A DNA stretch of 64,000 bases from Dyella_B sp035277725 (GTDB taxonomy: Bacteria > Pseudomonadota > Gammaproteobacteria > Xanthomonadales > Rhodanobacteraceae), in assembly GCF_035277725.1 (NCBI RefSeq), contig NZ_DATEJY010000104.1, forward strand, positions 18,026-82,025. The letters run 5' to 3'. The notes beneath the pieces were generated by a model that saw only the letters and a list, made by a program, of their open reading frames with translations, had not been told where the DNA came from and did no database searches. Both the position numbers and the translations under genes were made by a program. Every line of letters starts with the position of its first letter. Positions within the stretch are counted from its first letter, which is position 1. Shown here in pieces: positions 35,241 through 45,900 of this stretch.

Positions 35241-35570
35241 CTATCCGGCCGACTCCGGCTCAAGCGTGTCCGCGTATTGCTGCAGCAAGTAGACGGCTGC
35301 GTGCAGGCCGGTGGTTTGTACCGGATTGAGCGGCACGACGATCCGCGTGCTGTGCGGGGCGTTGGGCTGTTTGCTGGACTCACTGCGCTCCAGCACACCG
35401 CGGACCACGTTGATAGCCAGCGAGATGCCGGCGAGTTTCGCGGTGTAGTTGTCGAAGTTTTCCAGCCCCAGGCCCAGCGGGTTGCGCGGATCGGTGAACG
35501 GATCGGGTGGGGATTTGGGTTCTTTGCGAACCGATGGGCGTGCGTGTGCCGTATGATCTATGGAGGTCAT
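35241..35570 (-). CDS. Small protein of unknown function (109 residues)
   Basis: From the ATG at 35570 the frame encodes a 109-residue soluble protein. The first 30 residues are polar and Pro-rich (ARPSVRKEPKSPPDPFTDPR). Then come helices around LENFDNYTAKLAGISLAINV and GLHAAVYLLQQYADTLEPES. No signal peptide or membrane helix is seen. It precedes the VirB5-VirB6-lipase cluster on the same strand with 315 bases between. I do not recognise a family. Confidence 0.5.
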   Translation of the reverse strand: MTSIDHTAHARPSVRKEPKSPPDPFTDPRNPLGLGLENFDNYTAKLAGISLAINVVRGVLERSESSKQPNAPHSTRIVVPLNPVQTTGLHAAVYLLQQYADTLEPESAG

Positions 35571-35772
35571 AGTCAACAGTCCTAGTGTTGGTTGTGGCTC
35601 AGCAGATCGTGGGAGCGGCTAACTCTCACGGTCTGCGCTTCTCCAAGCATTGCTGCATGGGTCGTCGACGTTGCACGGATCAGATTGCGTCGACGACGGG
35701 GCGAACGTCGCAAACCTGTATGGGTCTGTCTGTAAGGATTGAATGACGAGCGATGTGCGCAGGTTGTAGGTA

Positions 35773-36252
35773 AGCATCAACCACAATCTCGCCGATGGCG
35801 TGAGCCAGGCCGATGATTTGAAGTACGTCGATCAGGCGATGTCCGCCGTGCAACTGTTCATGGCCGTGATCCTGGCGATGTACATCGTGCTGGGCATTCT
35901 CTACGAAAGCCTGATCCATCCCTTGACCATTCTTTCGACATTGCCTGCCGCAGGCATGGGCGCTTTCCTTGCCATGCTGATCACGCACACGCAGCTCAGC
36001 ACCATGTCGGTGATCGCCGTGTTGATGCTGATCGGTATCGTGAAGAAAAACGCGATCTTGATGGTGGACTTCGCGCTTGTCGCCGAACGCGAAGGCGGCC
36101 TTACGCCACCGGAGGCGATTCGCGAAGCCGCCCTGGTGCGCTTCCGTCCCATCACCATGACCACGCTGGTGGCGATGGGCGCGGCACTGCCGTTGGCGAT
36201 CGGCTTCGGCATCGGTTCGGAAATGCGCCAGCCGCTGGGCATCGCCATACTT
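35773..36252 (+). pseudogene. Partial RND efflux pump copy with internal 75-bp deletion
   Basis: This stretch repeats bases 28886-29440 of the second RND gene in the same orientation, nearly identical over most of its length (LGILYESLIHPLTILSTLPA through GSEMRQPLGIAI). It lacks the 75 bases equal to 28970-29044, lost between two CTG triplets and leaving the frame open. It has neither the start nor the end of the gene, and homology stops abruptly at 36252. It differs at several sites (KKNAILMVD here, KKSAILMMD in the full gene), so it is an older copy or came from a sister pump. Confidence 0.9.
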
Positions 36253-36273
36253 CGCAGAAGCTCAGGACATCTT

Positions 36274-36640
36274 CTAGCCGTAATAGAGCCGATAGAACCA
36301 TGCCCACACCGTCTAGATCTGTTTCTGGATCCGTGGCGGCACAGCATGCGGCGTGGGTATCGCCATGGGGGTGGATTGCCAGTGCGGATACTTCATCCGG
36401 TAGTGGCTGTCGCTTTCCTGTTACTCCATCATGAGCTGCTCCAGATCAATCTTGAATGGCGATAGCCCCAACCAAGCGTACAGATGCGACATGCACTTCA
36501 TCGGCTGCGCGATCAGATCCTCGAAGCGCACGAAGTACAACCGTTGCTTCACCGCATCAGGCAAACCCGGTACCGCCTGCAATGCGATAAGCGGTGCGTC
36601 GATCACCCGATCTTTCGCGAACAGCGCATCCGCGTGACTG
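36274..36640 (-). pseudogene. Sulfotransferase C-terminal fragment with in-frame stops
   Basis: In one minus-strand frame I read ALFAKDRVIDAPLIALQAVP, RLYFVRFEDLIAQPMKCMSH and LYAWLGLSPFKIDLEQLMME, then TAA (at 36421), then QESDSHYRMKYPHWQST and, after a further stop, TVWAWFYRLYYG ending at 36274. RLYFVRFEDL and the ending WFYRLYYG are typical of PF13469-type sulfotransferases, which use PAPS as donor. The N-terminal PAPS-binding part is missing. The homology is cut near 36640, where the TpsB fragment begins. Confidence 0.75.
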
Positions 36641-36641
36641 A

Positions 36642-37130
36642 AGCGTAGATCAGTGCAGAGTACGCCAATCCGAACCGGGTGCGTGCACCGTTGAGCGCAA
36701 AGTCATAGGTCGTGTAACGACAGTGCATGTGCTGGTCGGAGGACGAAAGCTCCACACTGAGCTGATCGCCGAGGCCAGCCAGATTGTTCACCGCCACGTT
36801 GCTGCTCAAGCGGATACGGCCGGTGTAGCGATCTCCCGCATCATCCAGGGTGAGGTTGCCGGTCACGAGCGGCGGCGCCTGGGCATCGACATTGAGGTCG
36901 CTGGTTCCGGACGTACTGCCGGAGCCCGGCACCGCATGCCCTTGCACGCCAGGCAGATCGTTCAACAACAACAGCTGACGATCCAAGCCATCCTGCGTCA
37001 CCGGTTGACCGCTTTGCAGCGGACGAAGGGTCACGTTGAGCAGGCTGGTCTGCACACGGCTGTGGTTGGCGACCTACACCTGGTCATGACGCGCTTCGAT
37101 GACTTTGAATTGCACGACGCCGTCGTTATG
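36642..37130 (-). pseudogene. TpsB (ShlB/FhaC-type) two-partner secretion transporter fragment
   Basis: The frame reads GVVQFKVIEARHDQV, a TAG stop (37074-37076), then VANHSRVQTSLLNVTLRPLQ, DGLDRQLLLLNDLPGVQGHA, GNLTLDDAGDRYTGRIRLSS and NNLAGLGDQLSVELSSSDQH, ending near FGLAYSALIYA. This is the POTRA region and first barrel strands of a two-partner secretion transporter. The start and most of the barrel are missing, and one in-frame stop is present. It lies directly after the M50-HlyD gene and could be the relic of an earlier adhesin exporter. Confidence 0.75.
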
Positions 37131-37133
37131 ACC

Positions 37134-39248
37134 TCATCCACCTGCTTCCCGCTCCACTACTGCCACCAGTTGCATCAGCATGTGCCATGCATAACTTTCA
37201 CGAGCATGCCCCAGCTTCGCTGTTCCAACCATCTGCCGGCTGAGTGATGTCCGCTCCCGGCAGTTACCGATGCGCACTCGATAGGTTGCAACGATTGGTA
37301 CCAGCTGATGCGTAGCCTGCTGCTTCTCAGCGGCTATCGGGCCGCCGTAAGGGCTGCCAATCGCAGGTTCGTCAAGCGTGGCAAGGTTGACGCGATCTAC
37401 GGCCGTCACTTGGCAGTGCAACGTGCCCATTTCCGGGACGGACGCCAAAAAGCGGGCGGAATCACCCGCAGCAACATGACCGATACCTTCTTCATCGACA
37501 AAGGCCTCGCCTTTAATGCCCGCGGGGTCAATTACGTCGAACAGATGTTCGCCGCGTGGCAACCAGGTACCGCTGGCAAGCCCCTCTCCATCTGTCTGCA
37601 GGGTACCGTCGAAAGGGGCGCGCAAGGTGAGTTGCTGCGTTTGACGTTCCAATCCTGCCACTGTTTCGCTCGCCGCCTCCCAACGCTTATAAAGAGCGAC
37701 TCCTTCTTCCAGCAATTGCTGATCAAATGATTGCTGTTCAACTTGCCAGTGCAAAACCGCTTCGTCCGCGCGCGCCGCTTTCAAGCGATATTCGAGGTCG
37801 GGTGAAACGAGCACAGCAAGTACGTCGCCCGCATGAACATGCGCACCGTCACGTGGTAAGGGGGTGTCGGCCGACACGTAACCTGCTTCCGGCGCGTAGA
37901 GACCTTGCGCTCGCAACGGGCCAACCACAGCGGGCGCCCCCACGCCGTTATGCCAGGGCAGGACCAGCCAGCCCAGCAGAAACGTACCGAGCATCACACT
38001 ACGCACCGTCTGCTTGTGCCAGCGGAGCTGGTCGCGCCTACGCCAGCACGCGGCGACTTCTCCCACCATGGGCCGTACGATGAACCAGCCAAACTCGACG
38101 GCAAACAACAGCATGCCTAAGGCTTTGAAGAAGGTGTGATAGACAATCAGTGCGATCGAGAAAAACACCACAAGCCGGTACAACCAAGTCACATACGTAA
38201 AGCCGATCAAAAAGCGGCGACGACCAGGTGTGCAGGGTTCGGGTTGCGGATCGCCGAAGCCGAACAACCATTCGCGCATCCACCAGCGGCCGAACGCGAA
38301 GGCCCGATCATGCAGGTTTGGCATGCCCAGCCAGTCGGACAACAAAAAGTAGCCGTCGAAACGCATAAAGGGGCTGGCGTTGATGGTCACCGTGCTGATC
38401 CACGTCGTGGTGGCGAGCAGGAATGCTGCAGCACTAAGCGGACCGTCAGGCAGCAGGCTCCAGGCGAGCGCGGCGAAAGCGGCTAGCGCGAGTTCGGCCA
38501 GTATGCCGGCCGCGCCGATGTGCAGGCGTGCGCTACGGCTGGGTAACTTCCATGCCTCGGTGGTGTCGGTATAAAGCATCGGCACCATCACCAGCACCGC
38601 AATGCCCATGGTCGGCACGCGGCAGCCATAACGGTAGGCGGTAAAGGCATGGCCAAATTCGTGCAGCACCTTGGCGAACGCAAGGGTCAGGCCGATCGCG
38701 AGCAATCCATGCCAATCGGCGTATGCGCGAAAGGTATGCACGAACGAATCCCAGCGCCGCGAAACCAGCGCCAAACCAATCAGGGCACAGAAACCCACGA
38801 CGGTCCAGAACGCCGGCTTGTAGACGAATTCCACATGGCGTGCACAGCGGCGCAGAAACGGCATCGGATGCCACAAAGGAATGCGAATCAGCAAATAGTG
38901 CTTGAGCAGCCACATCGCGCGCGTCATCCGGCTTGCTTCGGCCACGGCACGCAAATGCTCGGTGCTGTCGGCACTTGCCGACACAAACAGGTTTGCGCGC
39001 TGGAGCAAGCGCCGCAGCGCTTCGAAATCGTCCAGGCTCACCGTCAATGTCGTTTCGTCGTTGACCGCATCGACAATTTTGTGCGCGTCATCCAACGTCC
39101 AGCGGGAGAGCATTTCGAAGGCCGGCCAGCCCAGCTGGTAGAACTGATTGGCCGCCGGATCGTGCAACATCCAGGTCGGTGAGCCGTCAGGCGCCGCTGC
39201 ACCACGCGTCAAACTCAATTCCTGACGTAATGAAGGCAGTTGTGCCAT
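37134..39248 (-). CDS. M50 site-2-protease-like membrane protein fused to an HlyD-type adaptor domain
   Basis: A 704-residue protein. Residues 1-95 resemble a PqqD-like winged helix (WMLHDPAANQFYQLGWPAFE). Residues ~145-420 are membrane helices with the M50 zinc site HEFGH at 196-200 and the second motif INASPFMRFDGY (~290-300). Residues ~450-650 form an HlyD-type lipoyl/barrel-sandwich region (VSADTPLPRDGAHVHAGDVL, LTLRAPFDGTLQTDGEGLAS, ADEAVLHWQVEQQSFDQQLL coiled coil). The fusion would place a protease in the inner membrane with an adaptor arm reaching the outer-membrane duct. It is the last gene of a five-gene unit, four bases after the GAF/HlyD gene. The protease residues are intact; the substrate may be the giant protein. 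Confidence 0.85.
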   Translation of the reverse strand: MAQLPSLRQELSLTRGAAAPDGSPTWMLHDPAANQFYQLGWPAFEMLSRWTLDDAHKIVDAVNDETTLTVSLDDFEALRRLLQRANLFVSASADSTEHLRAVAEASRMTRAMWLLKHYLLIRIPLWHPMPFLRRCARHVEFVYKPAFWTVVGFCALIGLALVSRRWDSFVHTFRAYADWHGLLAIGLTLAFAKVLHEFGHAFTAYRYGCRVPTMGIAVLVMVPMLYTDTTEAWKLPSRSARLHIGAAGILAELALAAFAALAWSLLPDGPLSAAAFLLATTTWISTVTINASPFMRFDGYFLLSDWLGMPNLHDRAFAFGRWWMREWLFGFGDPQPEPCTPGRRRFLIGFTYVTWLYRLVVFFSIALIVYHTFFKALGMLLFAVEFGWFIVRPMVGEVAACWRRRDQLRWHKQTVRSVMLGTFLLGWLVLPWHNGVGAPAVVGPLRAQGLYAPEAGYVSADTPLPRDGAHVHAGDVLAVLVSPDLEYRLKAARADEAVLHWQVEQQSFDQQLLEEGVALYKRWEAASETVAGLERQTQQLTLRAPFDGTLQTDGEGLASGTWLPRGEHLFDVIDPAGIKGEAFVDEEGIGHVAAGDSARFLASVPEMGTLHCQVTAVDRVNLATLDEPAIGSPYGGPIAAEKQQATHQLVPIVATYRVRIGNCRERTSLSRQMVGTAKLGHARESYAWHMLMQLVAVVEREAGG

Positions 39249-39252
39249 CGCC

Positions 39253-40617
39253 TTACCAACCCAGCCACTGCCGCACGGTGGCCAAGGGTCTGCGCAGCAG
39301 ATAGTACGCCAGCGGCACCCAACGGCCATGGATGCGTGCGGTGCCCATCACGCCCAGCACGGGGCGTGCATTGCTGGTGAAGCTGGCCTTGATGCGATAA
39401 GCAAGCACACCATCGGGCGTAGGTTCGGCGCGATACGCGATCGTGTCGATGCGCGCATCGTAGCTGACCAGGGGCGAGCTTTTTGGATAGAGCGTCAGCG
39501 TGGCACCCGGCTTCACATCCACGTTTTCCGCAACGGGCAGGTAAGCGGTCAATTCCACGCGGGAAGGGTCGGCCAGCAACATGACTTTCTCGCCCACCGA
39601 CACGGCGCGGCCGATCCAGTCGTTGGGATCGGCGAATACCGCCACGCCATCACGCGAAGCGGTAACGCGCAGGCGCGCAAGCTGTGCTGCCGCGTAGTCG
39701 AGTTCCACGGCACTTTCATCGAGCTTGCCCTTCTTCAAGGCCATGTCGAGGCGGTTCTTGTCGTCCGTGACGGCCAATTGCGCGGTCTGCCGGTATTCCT
39801 CCTGCGCAGCTGCGTAATTCTTGCGCGCCAGCGCATCGCGCGAAGCCAGTGTTGTCGCATCGAGTGAAAACAGCGGAGCGCCCACCGCGACGTGCTGATT
39901 CGGCTGGACGTTGAGCTGGTCAATCACGCCGTCCAGCGGTGAGCGCACCACGAATGGGTCTTTTGCCGTGACTTCGGCCGGGGCAAGCACGCTCATCGGC
40001 ACGGGTGCCAGGCAAACCATTGCCAAGGCGATGAGTACGCGGCGCCGTAGCTTGCCCTGCCGTAACGCCCCTGCCACGCGTGCAAGCGGCGAAGCCTGTG
40101 GCTCGAATGCATGCAACGCATGCGCCCATACTTGCGCCAGCTCGGCAAGCAGGATCTTTTCGGTCGAGTTGAATGGCTCTTCGCGAGCGAACACGATAGC
40201 GCTCTGCATGCGCTTGCGCGTATCGATCAGCGGCAACCACAATGCATGCGCCGGCCACCATGACGCCCAATCCGCCGCAAGTTCCACCGGCAGATCCGAT
40301 ACGGTAAAAGCATGCGGCTGTGCTTGCGCGGCATCCTGCGGTACCTGCTGGCGTGCAAGCACACGGCAGACCGAAGTCAGCCACTGCACGTAGGGTGCGC
40401 CCGGATCACATTGCGGCAATCCAGATACTGCGGCGATGGCACCTGGCAGCGCACCACCGCCACGCCACCATGCTGCCTGCCGATACGGTATCAGCGCCTG
40501 CGTTTCATTGACGATGGTGAAGCCCAGCGCCGCCTGGTTACCCGCCTCGCGGGCGCGCGCTGAAAGCTGCCACATCAGGGCAAGCCGGGGCGCGTCGATG
40601 TGAACGTTTTGAGTCAC
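39253..40617 (-). CDS. HlyD-type adaptor with N-terminal GAF-like domain
   Basis: A 454-residue protein. Residues 1-185 look like a cytoplasmic GAF-type sensor (TIVNETQALIPYRQAAWWRG, HALWLPLIDTRKRMQSAIVF, FNSTEKILLAELAQVWAHAL). A membrane helix follows (VLIALAMVCLAPVPMSVLAP, ~205-225), and then an HlyD-type adaptor with VVRSPLDGVIDQLNVQPNQH, a coiled coil around KNYAAAQEEYRQTAQLAVTD, and RVTASRDGVAVFADPNDWIG. The GTG start at 40617 lies 7 bases after the previous stop; the upstream frame overlaps that gene. A sensor joined to an adaptor suggests that export is tuned by a cytoplasmic signal. Confidence 0.8.
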   Translation of the reverse strand: MTQNVHIDAPRLALMWQLSARAREAGNQAALGFTIVNETQALIPYRQAAWWRGGGALPGAIAAVSGLPQCDPGAPYVQWLTSVCRVLARQQVPQDAAQAQPHAFTVSDLPVELAADWASWWPAHALWLPLIDTRKRMQSAIVFAREEPFNSTEKILLAELAQVWAHALHAFEPQASPLARVAGALRQGKLRRRVLIALAMVCLAPVPMSVLAPAEVTAKDPFVVRSPLDGVIDQLNVQPNQHVAVGAPLFSLDATTLASRDALARKNYAAAQEEYRQTAQLAVTDDKNRLDMALKKGKLDESAVELDYAAAQLARLRVTASRDGVAVFADPNDWIGRAVSVGEKVMLLADPSRVELTAYLPVAENVDVKPGATLTLYPKSSPLVSYDARIDTIAYRAEPTPDGVLAYRIKASFTSNARPVLGVMGTARIHGRWVPLAYYLLRRPLATVRQWLGW

Positions 40618-40624
40618 GGCACCG

Positions 40625-41383
40625 TTACGGTTTAGCGAATGTGGCCCAGCCACTCATGCCAGGCAGAAGCTCGGGAACGTCGCCGACCAGCGCGGCCGTA
40701 ACGTCCACCGTTTGCGTGACGGGATCCACGCGCGCGCCGATCCGCGCAACGCGTGCGTCATAAGTCTTGCCAACTTCATCGACTTGTACGGTCAACGGGC
40801 GGCCTGGCTTCATCCAGGTCAGCCACTTCGAAGGCACGATCATCTTCAATTCCAGATGGCCGGTATCGACGATGGTCAGCAGCGGCTTGCCTGCCTCCAC
40901 GAATTGATCGGGTGCGGTCGTACGCTTGACCACACGGCCGGAGAACGGCGCACTGATCACGCAGTTGTGTACGGTAGCCTGCATGTAGGCCACTTCGGCA
41001 GCGCTGCCTTTGGCCTTGCCGCGTGCCTGTGCCACTTCCAGCTCGCCGACCGAGTGGAACTGGGCCAGCTTGGTATCGGCCTGCAGCAGCTCCTGTGCGG
41101 CTTCTGATTCGGCCTGCGCCTTGTGCAATTGTGCGTCGTAGAGTGCGCAGTCGAGCGAAACCAGCGTTTGCCCGACGTGGAACGCGTCGCCGTCGCGAAA
41201 TGGCAGCGTGGCGATCTTCCCGGCTATCTCGCTGGATAGCTCCACCTCATCGCGTGAAACCAACTGGACACGGATGCGCCCGTCATCGGCTGCCGGGTGC
41301 GATTGATCTGCTGCGTTACCCTGCTGCGTCGGCCACATCGCCAAAAAAACGATGTAGCCAAAAGCCATGCTGCGCAACTTCAT
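40625..41383 (-). CDS. HlyD/RND-type periplasmic adaptor protein
   Basis: A 252-residue exported adaptor. The signal peptide is MKLRSMAFGYIVFLAMWPTQ and on. Then come VELSSEIAGKIATLPFRDGD (first lipoyl half), a coiled-coil hairpin (LYDAQLHKAQAESEAAQELL), VISAPFSGRVVKRTTAPDQF (second lipoyl half) and a beta-barrel end with MIVPSKWLTWMKPGRPLTVQ and ELLPGMSGWATF. The ATG overlaps the stop of the TolC-like gene (ATGA), implying coupled translation. It should bridge the inner-membrane proteins and the outer-membrane duct. Confidence 0.85.
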   Translation of the reverse strand: MKLRSMAFGYIVFLAMWPTQQGNAADQSHPAADDGRIRVQLVSRDEVELSSEIAGKIATLPFRDGDAFHVGQTLVSLDCALYDAQLHKAQAESEAAQELLQADTKLAQFHSVGELEVAQARGKAKGSAAEVAYMQATVHNCVISAPFSGRVVKRTTAPDQFVEAGKPLLTIVDTGHLELKMIVPSKWLTWMKPGRPLTVQVDEVGKTYDARVARIGARVDPVTQTVDVTAALVGDVPELLPGMSGWATFAKP

Positions 41384-42921
41384 GGTTTGTTGCCGCCTCC
41401 CTGAGCGAGGGTGTCCCAATGCTTTTGTTCCTGATCGATTGCCTGCTCCAATGCAGCCAAGTCGTGCGACTTCACGGCATCGGGTACCGGATCCAGGCCA
41501 AGCGTGGCGAGCAATTGTCCATAGGCGCTTTCAAGTTCACCGTAGCTCTGATACAGGCGCAATTCTGCCATCATCGCGCCAGCTGCCGCCCGGATCTCGT
41601 TGAGCTTTCCGACCGCATTCGCATTGGCAGCGTTGCGAGTATGTTCGAGGATCTGTTGATCCACCTCATTCATCTGCTTAAGCAGCTCGAACTGACGGCG
41701 CTTGGCAGCCAGGTCGGTGCGCGCGACATGCACCTGCGTCAGGACTGCCATCGCCAACGCCTCGCGCTGGACACGCGCAACGTCAAGCTGGGCCTTGGCC
41801 TCGCCTCGGATGTTCTTTACGTTCAGCACATTTAAGAGATTCCAGCTCACGCTCAGCCCGGCATCGCGCCAGGTATGGAAGGCGAGAAAACTGTTGCTGT
41901 CGTAATGCTCACCCAACTCCACCTGGATGCCCGGCAACAGTTTGGCCATCGCCTCGTGCGTTTCATTGACGCCGATGCGTTCGTTGTAGCCTGCTTCGAG
42001 CAGCTCTGGACGACGTTCCAATGCGGTGGTTTCCATCTGCGCGATGGGCATGTCGAATTGCGGTTCGTCGAAACCGGCCGGCGGCGCAAGCTTGAACTCC
42101 TTACCGGGATCGAGGTTCATCAGCGACGCAAGCCTAGGCTTGGCCTCTTCGAGCTGGTCGCGTACTAATTCCAGTTGCCGCATGAGGTCGAGCAGTTCAT
42201 GCTGGTAATTAAGCGTATCCAGCGGCGAGGCCAATTGCGCCTGTTGCTCGCGCTTGGAATCGTCAAGCGCTGATTGCGCCGCGTCGAGCAACGGGCCAAT
42301 GCGATCATGAATGCGCTCGGCGCCCGCTGCTTCCCAGTATGCCTCGCGCACTTGCTGCATCAGCAATTGCACCACCTTGCGGCGGCGCTGCTGCACGACT
42401 AGCACACGATCGGCCTGCTCTTTCGCCTCGTAGTAACTCACACCGAAATCGAGCAAATTCCAGGAGAACGAGAGGTCCGCGGTGTGCATGTCCTTGTCGG
42501 TGGAATATGACGGCGGCACCGTGGTTTCGCTTGGATTGTTGAGCAGCACCGAGCGCGAAGCCAGCTCGTGATTGCGCGCGGTGTAGCCTGCCGCCGCCGT
42601 CAATTTCGGCAGGAGGTCGAAGTTGGAAAGATCCAGTTGCCGCTGCGCGAGCGCCTCTTCCATCATCTTCTGCCGCTGATCGAGGTTGAAGCGGATCGCC
42701 CGCGCCAGTGCCTCGTCGAGCGTGATTGGACCATTCACTGGATCCTGCTGGCTGAACATCTCGGTGCGCTCGGTTGCCGCCATGTGCGCGCGTTCAGCGT
42801 CCGTGAACGGTTTTGGATGAATGGCGCAACCGGATAGCAACACCACCGTCGACAATGCAAGCATCAGCGGAGTGCGGCGAAGCCAGGTACCGGTACGCGC
42901 AGCGGGAAAAGGCGAATTCAC
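41380..42921 (-). CDS. TolC-family outer-membrane lipoprotein
   Basis: A 513-residue outer-membrane factor. The N-terminal signal has a lipobox in STVVLLSGC (Cys about residue 32). Two TolC-type repeats follow: ITLDEALARAIRFNLDQRQK with FDLLPKLTAAAGYTARNHEL, and ALERRPELLEAGYNERIGVN with LLPGIQVELGEHYDSNSFLA. Helical sections include VVQLLMQQVREAYWEAAGAE. It starts 27 bases after the stop of the giant gene and overlaps the adaptor gene by 4 bases, so all these genes probably form one transcript. It would form the exit channel for the giant protein. Confidence 0.88.
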   Translation of the reverse strand: MNSPFPAARTGTWLRRTPLMLALSTVVLLSGCAIHPKPFTDAERAHMAATERTEMFSQQDPVNGPITLDEALARAIRFNLDQRQKMMEEALAQRQLDLSNFDLLPKLTAAAGYTARNHELASRSVLLNNPSETTVPPSYSTDKDMHTADLSFSWNLLDFGVSYYEAKEQADRVLVVQQRRRKVVQLLMQQVREAYWEAAGAERIHDRIGPLLDAAQSALDDSKREQQAQLASPLDTLNYQHELLDLMRQLELVRDQLEEAKPRLASLMNLDPGKEFKLAPPAGFDEPQFDMPIAQMETTALERRPELLEAGYNERIGVNETHEAMAKLLPGIQVELGEHYDSNSFLAFHTWRDAGLSVSWNLLNVLNVKNIRGEAKAQLDVARVQREALAMAVLTQVHVARTDLAAKRRQFELLKQMNEVDQQILEHTRNAANANAVGKLNEIRAAAGAMMAELRLYQSYGELESAYGQLLATLGLDPVPDAVKSHDLAALEQAIDQEQKHWDTLAQGGGNKP

Positions 42922-42948
42922 GTTGATATCCCCTATTCTATGATCGTG

Positions 42949-45900
42949 TCAAGTGTGCGTGGCAGACATCGAAGAGCGCACTGCGGGCGTCGAATCTTCA
43001 TGCTGCATGGGTACAGAACGAACGACATGGAAGCTGCGCCGCTCGCGTTCGAACTGCTCACTCAGCGAGGGCTTTGTGGCAATAGTTGGTACATGCTGCG
43101 TACCGCGATGAAGCTTGGCGTGAGACGTGTGGCCATTGCCGAAATCGAGCACGATTTCGCGATACGACTGATGTCCTTCTTGGTCACGCATGGCCACGAG
43201 CAGGCGCAATTCGCGTGGCCCGTGTCCGCGTGCTGGCGCATGGCCTTGCAACTGGCCGGTGGCCGCGTCGTAGTGCGCCCAACTTGGCAGCGCGCGACCA
43301 TTGGCCTGTGTCACGGCAACGATTCTCGCGTTTTCGCTCACCCATGGGGTAAGCGCCAGCGCGAACCTGGCTCCCGGCGCAGCAGCTTGATGTTCGGTAA
43401 CAACCGGCACGTTGAATGGCGCGACGATTGACTTGGGCAACGCCATTGGCTGCCCCTTGACCTGCGTCTCGCCCAGCACGTCAGGACGGCTGTTTTGTTG
43501 CGCGCTTGGGGCGGTGAAAGTTGCCGTATGGAAAAGCAGCGTGGGTTGACCTGGTACGAGTTCTGGTGCGAGTGCATCCAGCACGACGGGTTCGCTCGCC
43601 AAAACATCCACCGTCTCTGCTGTCGTCGGTGCAACGGGTAGCACAGGAGGCTCAGCCGGCACAGAGGTCACGCCCTTGAAGCCCGCGTTGACAGTGATTG
43701 CGCGCGTCGCGGCAGCACTATCTACCGTGCCGTCGTTTACCACAAAGGCGATGGTCCGGTTGCCAGCAGCAGCCGTGAGCGACGTATCCGTATACGCTAC
43801 CGAGGCCAGCGCAGCTTGCCATTGCGCCAGCGTGGCCGTATCGCCAGCAGACGTGAGCGTCAATATACCCGTCGACACATCGTATGAGCCGATGATGTTG
43901 CCCGTGGACGTGCTGTTGTTGACGAACAACAAGCGGTCCTCACCGCGGTGGAAACCGGAGACGATGGATACGGTGGCGCTTGCAAGCGTGGTGTTGTCAC
44001 GGTCGGAGACGGTAATGCCAGGATCAATCAACACCGGCGCGGTATGCCCGATGCCGCCGAAGACCGCGATGCCGCTGGAAGTCGTGACGACAGGTGTCTG
44101 GTCGACGTCGGTGACCGTCACCGAGCGCATCGCTGCCAGGCTGGTCTTGACGCCATCGTTGATGGTGAAGCTGATCGTGCGCGTGGCGTTGTTCGGCGTG
44201 ATGGCGGTATCGGTATAGGTGATCGACTTCAGCGCTGCCTGCCATTGCGCCAATGTCGCCGTAGCACCCGAGGATGTAAGCGTGAGCACGCCGCTCGCCG
44301 CATCGTACGACGCGGTGACGTTGCCCATCGTGGCGCCGTCGTTAGCGAATGCGAGTACGTCTTCACCGGCGTGGAAGTTGCCGGTAATAGCCACCGTAGC
44401 TGAAGCCAGCGTGGTGTTGTCCCGGTCCGACAGCGTGATGCCGGTATCGATCTGCATGGGTGTCGATACGGTGTTGTCGCCAGCGGTGAATGAGGCGCTT
44501 CCGCCCGACGTCGTAATGATGGGTGTTTGATCGGTCTCGGTAACCGTGACCGACCGTATCGCCGCGGCACTGCTCTTCACACCATCATTGACAGCAAAGC
44601 TGATCGTCCGCGTGGCGTTGTTCGGCGTGATGGCGGTATCGGTATAGGTGATCGAATCCAGCGCCGACTGCCACTGCGACAGTGTCGCCGTAGCACCGGA
44701 GGAAGTAAGCGTGAGTACCCCGGTCGCCGCGTCGTACGACGCGCTGATGTTGCCCATCGTCGCGCCGTCGTTGGTAAATGCGAGTACGTCCTCGCCGCTG
44801 TGGAAATTGCCGGTAATGGCCACGGTGGCCGACGCCAGCGTGGTGTTGTCGCGGTCCGACAGCGTGATGCCGGTATCGATCAACACTGGTGTCGAGACCG
44901 TGTTATCTCCGGCTACAAACGAAACGCTTCCAACCGAAGTCGTGATGATGGGCGTCTGGTCCGTATCGGTGACAGTGACCGCGCGCGTCGACGCGGCACT
45001 GTTCTCCACACCATCGTTGACAGTAAAACTGATCGTGCGCGCAGCATTGTTCGGCGTGATGGCCGTATCGGTATAGGTAATCGAAGCCAGCGCTGCTTGC
45101 CACTGCGCGGCCGTTGCCGTCGCGCCGGACGAGGTAAGCGTGAGCACGCCAGTCGCCGGATCGTACGACGCGGTGATGTTGCCCATCGTCGCGCTGTCAT
45201 TGGTGAACGCCAGCACGTCTTCGCCGCTGTGGAAATTGCCGGTGATGGCCACGGTGGCCGACGCCAGCGTGGTGTTGTCGCGATCGGACACGGTGATGCC
45301 GCCATCGATCACCACGGGTGTCGACACGGTATTGTCACCCGCCACAAAAGCCGCCGAGCCACCCGAAGTCGTTACGATCGGCGTCTGGTCCGTATCGGCC
45401 ACTGTTACCGTGCGCGTGGCTGTATTGCTCGTTACAGCGCCTGCATCTACCACGGCGAAGCTGATCGTGCGCGTCGCCGTATTCGGCGTGATGGCGGTAT
45501 CCGTGTAGGTGACCGAGTCGAGTGCGGTTTGCCATTGCGTGAGCGTGGCTGTGGCACCCGCTGAGGTCAGTGTCAGCACGCCCGTGGCTGCATCGTACGA
45601 AGCGCTGATGTTGCCCATCGTCGTGCCGTCATTGATGAACGCCAGCACGTCCTCACCGGCGTGGAAGTTGCCCGTAACCGATACGGTGGCGGTGGCCAGC
45701 GTCGATGCCCCACCGTCCGTGATGGTTAGGCCCGAATCGATTGCCACCGGCGTCGAGGTCGTGTTGTCGCCGGCCGCGAATGAGGCGGAACCGGCATCTG
45801 TCGTAATGACCGGTGGAGCGAGCACATCCACTGTATCGGTGGCCGCGGCGCTCGTCTTGATGCCGTCATTGGTCGTGAAGGCGATCGTCCTGTCGCCAGG

